19,914 nucleotides of DNA. Source: Irineochytrium annulatum. Its lineage: Eukaryota; Chytridiomycota; Chytridiomycetes; Chytridiales; Chytridiaceae. Each line of letters starts with the position of its first letter. Position 1 is the first letter of the stretch. The notes beneath the pieces are model-generated. The model was not told where the DNA came from. It saw nothing but the letters and a program-made list of their open reading frames with translations, and did no database searches. Location: the NCBI GenBank assembly GCA_027600665.1, contig JADGJL010000496.1, positions 1 through 19,914 on the forward strand, given 5' to 3'. Shown one piece after another: positions 18,103-19,914 of this stretch. A program made the translations under genes and the position numbers.

Positions 18103-18106
18103 TAAA
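18101..18106 (+). terminator. Possible polyadenylation signal AATAAA
   Basis: AATAAA overlaps the TAA stop of the Sel1 frame and lies 23 bp before the ATG of the oxygenase gene. It would fit the end of the kinase-Sel1 transcript, but the spacing to the next start codon is very tight. Confidence 0.35.
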
Positions 18107-18128
18107 AAGACCGCGGACTTTGCCAAAC

Positions 18129-19394
18129 ATGGAGGTCGTCCGAATAACGCATGCCGACCTGGTCTCGGGCTCCGTCGACCTCTCCGACCGCATCGCGCAG
18201 GGCTTCGGGAACGACCCCGACTGCCTCGGCGTCATCTTGATCACCGACCTACCGGTATTGCATTCGCCTCTTTGTCCGCTTCAATCTTGCTGACTCCTGC
18301 GGTCTGCCTCAGGACTACCCGGCGAAGCGCGCCCGCCTGCTGCCTCTGGCCTCCAAGTTTGCCGCGCTCCCCGAGGACGTGAAGAACGAGTGCGTGCATG
18401 TCGAGAGCTCGTACTCGTTCGGGTGGAGCCACGGGAAGGAGATCATGGAGGGCGAGCCGGATCACGGCAAGGGCAGCTTCTACAACAACCCGGTGAAGGA
18501 CGTCGTGGGAATGGGCGAGGAGTATAAGAAGAACCACCCGAGTTATGGGTACGTGTTGAAAGTGTGATTTATGAAGATTTTATTAGCACGTGTTAACGAA
18601 CCTCTTTCCACTCCCCCCCCAAAAAAAAGGTACGACAACGTGTGGCCATCCTCGCTCCCCGAGCTCCGCGAGGCATACATGGACCTCGGCTCCTACATCG
18701 TGAACGTCGGTCTCGCGCTCGCGACGCACTGCGACAAGTACGTTGCCAAGATGTCGGGCGTGTCCCAGGACGCGGTCGGGATCAGGAAGGCGATCGAGGG
18801 CAGCATCACGCACAAGGCCCGCTTGCTGCACTACTTTGCGGGCGAGGACGAGTCGGAGGAGGTCAAGGCCGGAAGGAAGATGGGGAGCTGGTGTGGGCTG
18901 CACATTGACCATAGCATGGTATGTGTATCGATAAGTAGACGCGCGAAGCGAGCACATCATTATTGCCGTTTCCATTTGTCAACCCTGTTCACCTTCTAAC
19001 CGTTGCCTCGCCCGCCTCAAACAAAAAAAAAACACAGCTCACCGGCTTAACCTCCGCCATGTTCACCGACGACCGCGACCCGACCCACGCCGAGCTCGAC
19101 GCCTCGACCCTTCCGACCCAAACCTCCGGCCTGTACATCAAGACGCGCGGAGACGTTTACCAGAAAATCTCCGTCCCTCGCGACGCCCTCGCGTTCCAGA
19201 TCGGCGAGGCCTCGCAGGTTGCCTCGGGTGGCCTGCTGGTCGCGACGCCCCACCTTGTGAAGGGGGGAGCGAGCAAGCACGTGGCGAGGAACACGTTTGC
19301 GGTTTTCTTGCAGCCGGATGTGGACCATAAGTTGAGGGAGGGCATGACGTTTGATGAGCTGACGAAGGAGGTGATGAAGAGGCATTACGCGTGA
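18129..19394 (+). CDS. 2-oxoglutarate/Fe(II)-dependent oxygenase-like protein
   Basis: Exons 18129-18254, 18313-18548, 18630-18918 and 19038-19394 give 335 aa; introns are 58, 81 and 119 bp and phases close. The protein resembles isopenicillin-N-synthase-like dioxygenases. The jelly-roll core carries the iron ligands: H212 and D214 in WCGLHIDHS and H289 in ATPHLV, with R301 in VARNTFAVFLQP as the likely 2-oxoglutarate-binding arginine. The N-terminal part (ITHADLVSG, GVILITDLPDYPAKR) matches the usual fold start. These enzymes hydroxylate or desaturate small molecules or proteins; the substrate here is not predictable. Intron 2 ends in an unusual C8-A8-G acceptor. The reading frame upstream of the ATG is open back to the SH3 sequence of the preceding gene. 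Confidence 0.9.
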
Positions 19395-19740
19395 TTGGGC
19401 CTTCCGCTTCATATGGGCATTGCGCGCGACGGGCTTCTTGAAGGACAGGGTTAAAACGATGATGGGAATAAGGATGTCTCTTTTTTCTTTATTTTTTAGG
19501 CCAAGACTATGACGATATTGCTACAAGTAAGGCCTACAGTTTAGGAGGAGAACCTCAGTTATAATAATTTTACAACAGTAGAAGGGGGTAATTCAGCGGA
19601 GACTGAAAGTTGATATAAAATGATAGCAATTTGCCCCCCGGCTACTACAGCACGCCTACTGTCGGCCACCACTGGCCGCTCCCCTCCAATCACGTCCCTT
19701 GCGGCCGACGCACGTCAATGTCCGAAAAGAAAAATAGCGG
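19395..19740. other. Convergent 3' region, no gene seen
   Basis: 346 bp between the stops of the oxygenase (plus) and methionine aminopeptidase (minus) genes. AT-rich with a T-rich run near 19480-19497. Only untranslated 3' sequence is expected here. Confidence 0.5.
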
Positions 19741-19914
19741 CTATCTATTCAGAACATGGATGCCCGTCATCACCTCAACCCCGTCCTCCGTCACCAGCAT
19801 GGTCTCTTCAAACTGCGCGGACCGCTTGCCATCCTCCGTCACGGCCGTCCACCGGTCGGGCCACTGCTGATCCTTCCAGTTCCCTTCACATATCATCGGT
19901 TCAATCGTAAACTG
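19741..19914 (-). CDS. MAP1: Methionine aminopeptidase type 1, C-terminal end (partial)
   Basis: The last 57 codons plus stop of a gene that continues beyond the right edge. It reads [32 protein letters not shown] and [12 protein letters not shown], which is the characteristic end of type 1 methionine aminopeptidase. The enzyme removes the initiator methionine from new cytosolic proteins. Two of its metal-binding glutamates are visible: in FTIEPM and in SAQFEET. The spacing from the stop is normal for the family, so the C terminus is intact. Confidence 0.92.
   Translation of the reverse strand, partial: QFTIEPMICEGNWKDQQWPDRWTAVTEDGKRSAQFEETMLVTEDGVEVMTGIHVLNR

Noticed and set aside
17413..18152. 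Minus-strand frames of 156 and 196 codons opposite the Sel1/SH3 region
   Set aside because: Antisense shadows of a region with clear Sel1, coiled-coil and SH3 coding signal on the plus strand.

Overview
The window is nuclear DNA of a filamentous or zoosporic fungus. Genes are dense, on both strands, and split by very short GT-AG introns (38-81 bp in most cases) with CTAAC/CTGAC-like branch sites. The gene content (a presenilin, a kinase with Sel1 repeats, WSC-domain protein, MON1, Mcp2/ADCK1-type kinase) points to an early-diverging fungus, most likely a chytrid, because presenilins are missing from most Dikarya. That placement is an inference. I rebuilt gene models by hand; in almost every case the exon phases close exactly.

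Left part (1-8480), minus strand: a weak small ORF (192-482); a six-exon gene for a probable mitochondrial protein with Myb/SANT-like repeats carried by near-equal phase-0 exons (780-3092); MON1, the vacuolar fusion/Rab7-exchange-factor subunit (3386-5724); and an ADCK1/Mcp2-type mitochondrial atypical kinase (5915-8480). The last is divergent from a presenilin gene (8605-10538, plus strand) with only 124 bp between the longest reading frames. The presenilin is predicted to carry a MYND zinc finger at its N terminus, which is the most unusual architecture in the window.

Middle part: a convergent 3' region with two unrelated 28-bp tandem duplications (10794-10986), then on the minus strand a membrane protein with two WSC domains (11134-12396, 5' end unresolved) and a medium-chain dehydrogenase/reductase of the quinone-oxidoreductase-like type (12748-13902). 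A stretch of 1.4 kb (13903-15320) shows no gene I recognise.

Right part, plus strand: a protein kinase that splices in phase into a linker with a 37-codon duplication, Sel1 repeats, a coiled coil and an SH3 domain (15321 to about 18102). The SH3 part is reached only by a -1 shift at an A6 run. A 2-oxoglutarate/Fe(II) oxygenase-like gene follows (18129-19394). The window ends inside the 3' end of a type 1 methionine aminopeptidase on the minus strand (19741-19914).

The genes do not form a pathway. They are mostly housekeeping or trafficking genes (MON1, MAP1, Mcp2-like) interleaved with lineage-variable multidomain genes. No mobile element, CRISPR array, rRNA or convincing tRNA was seen.
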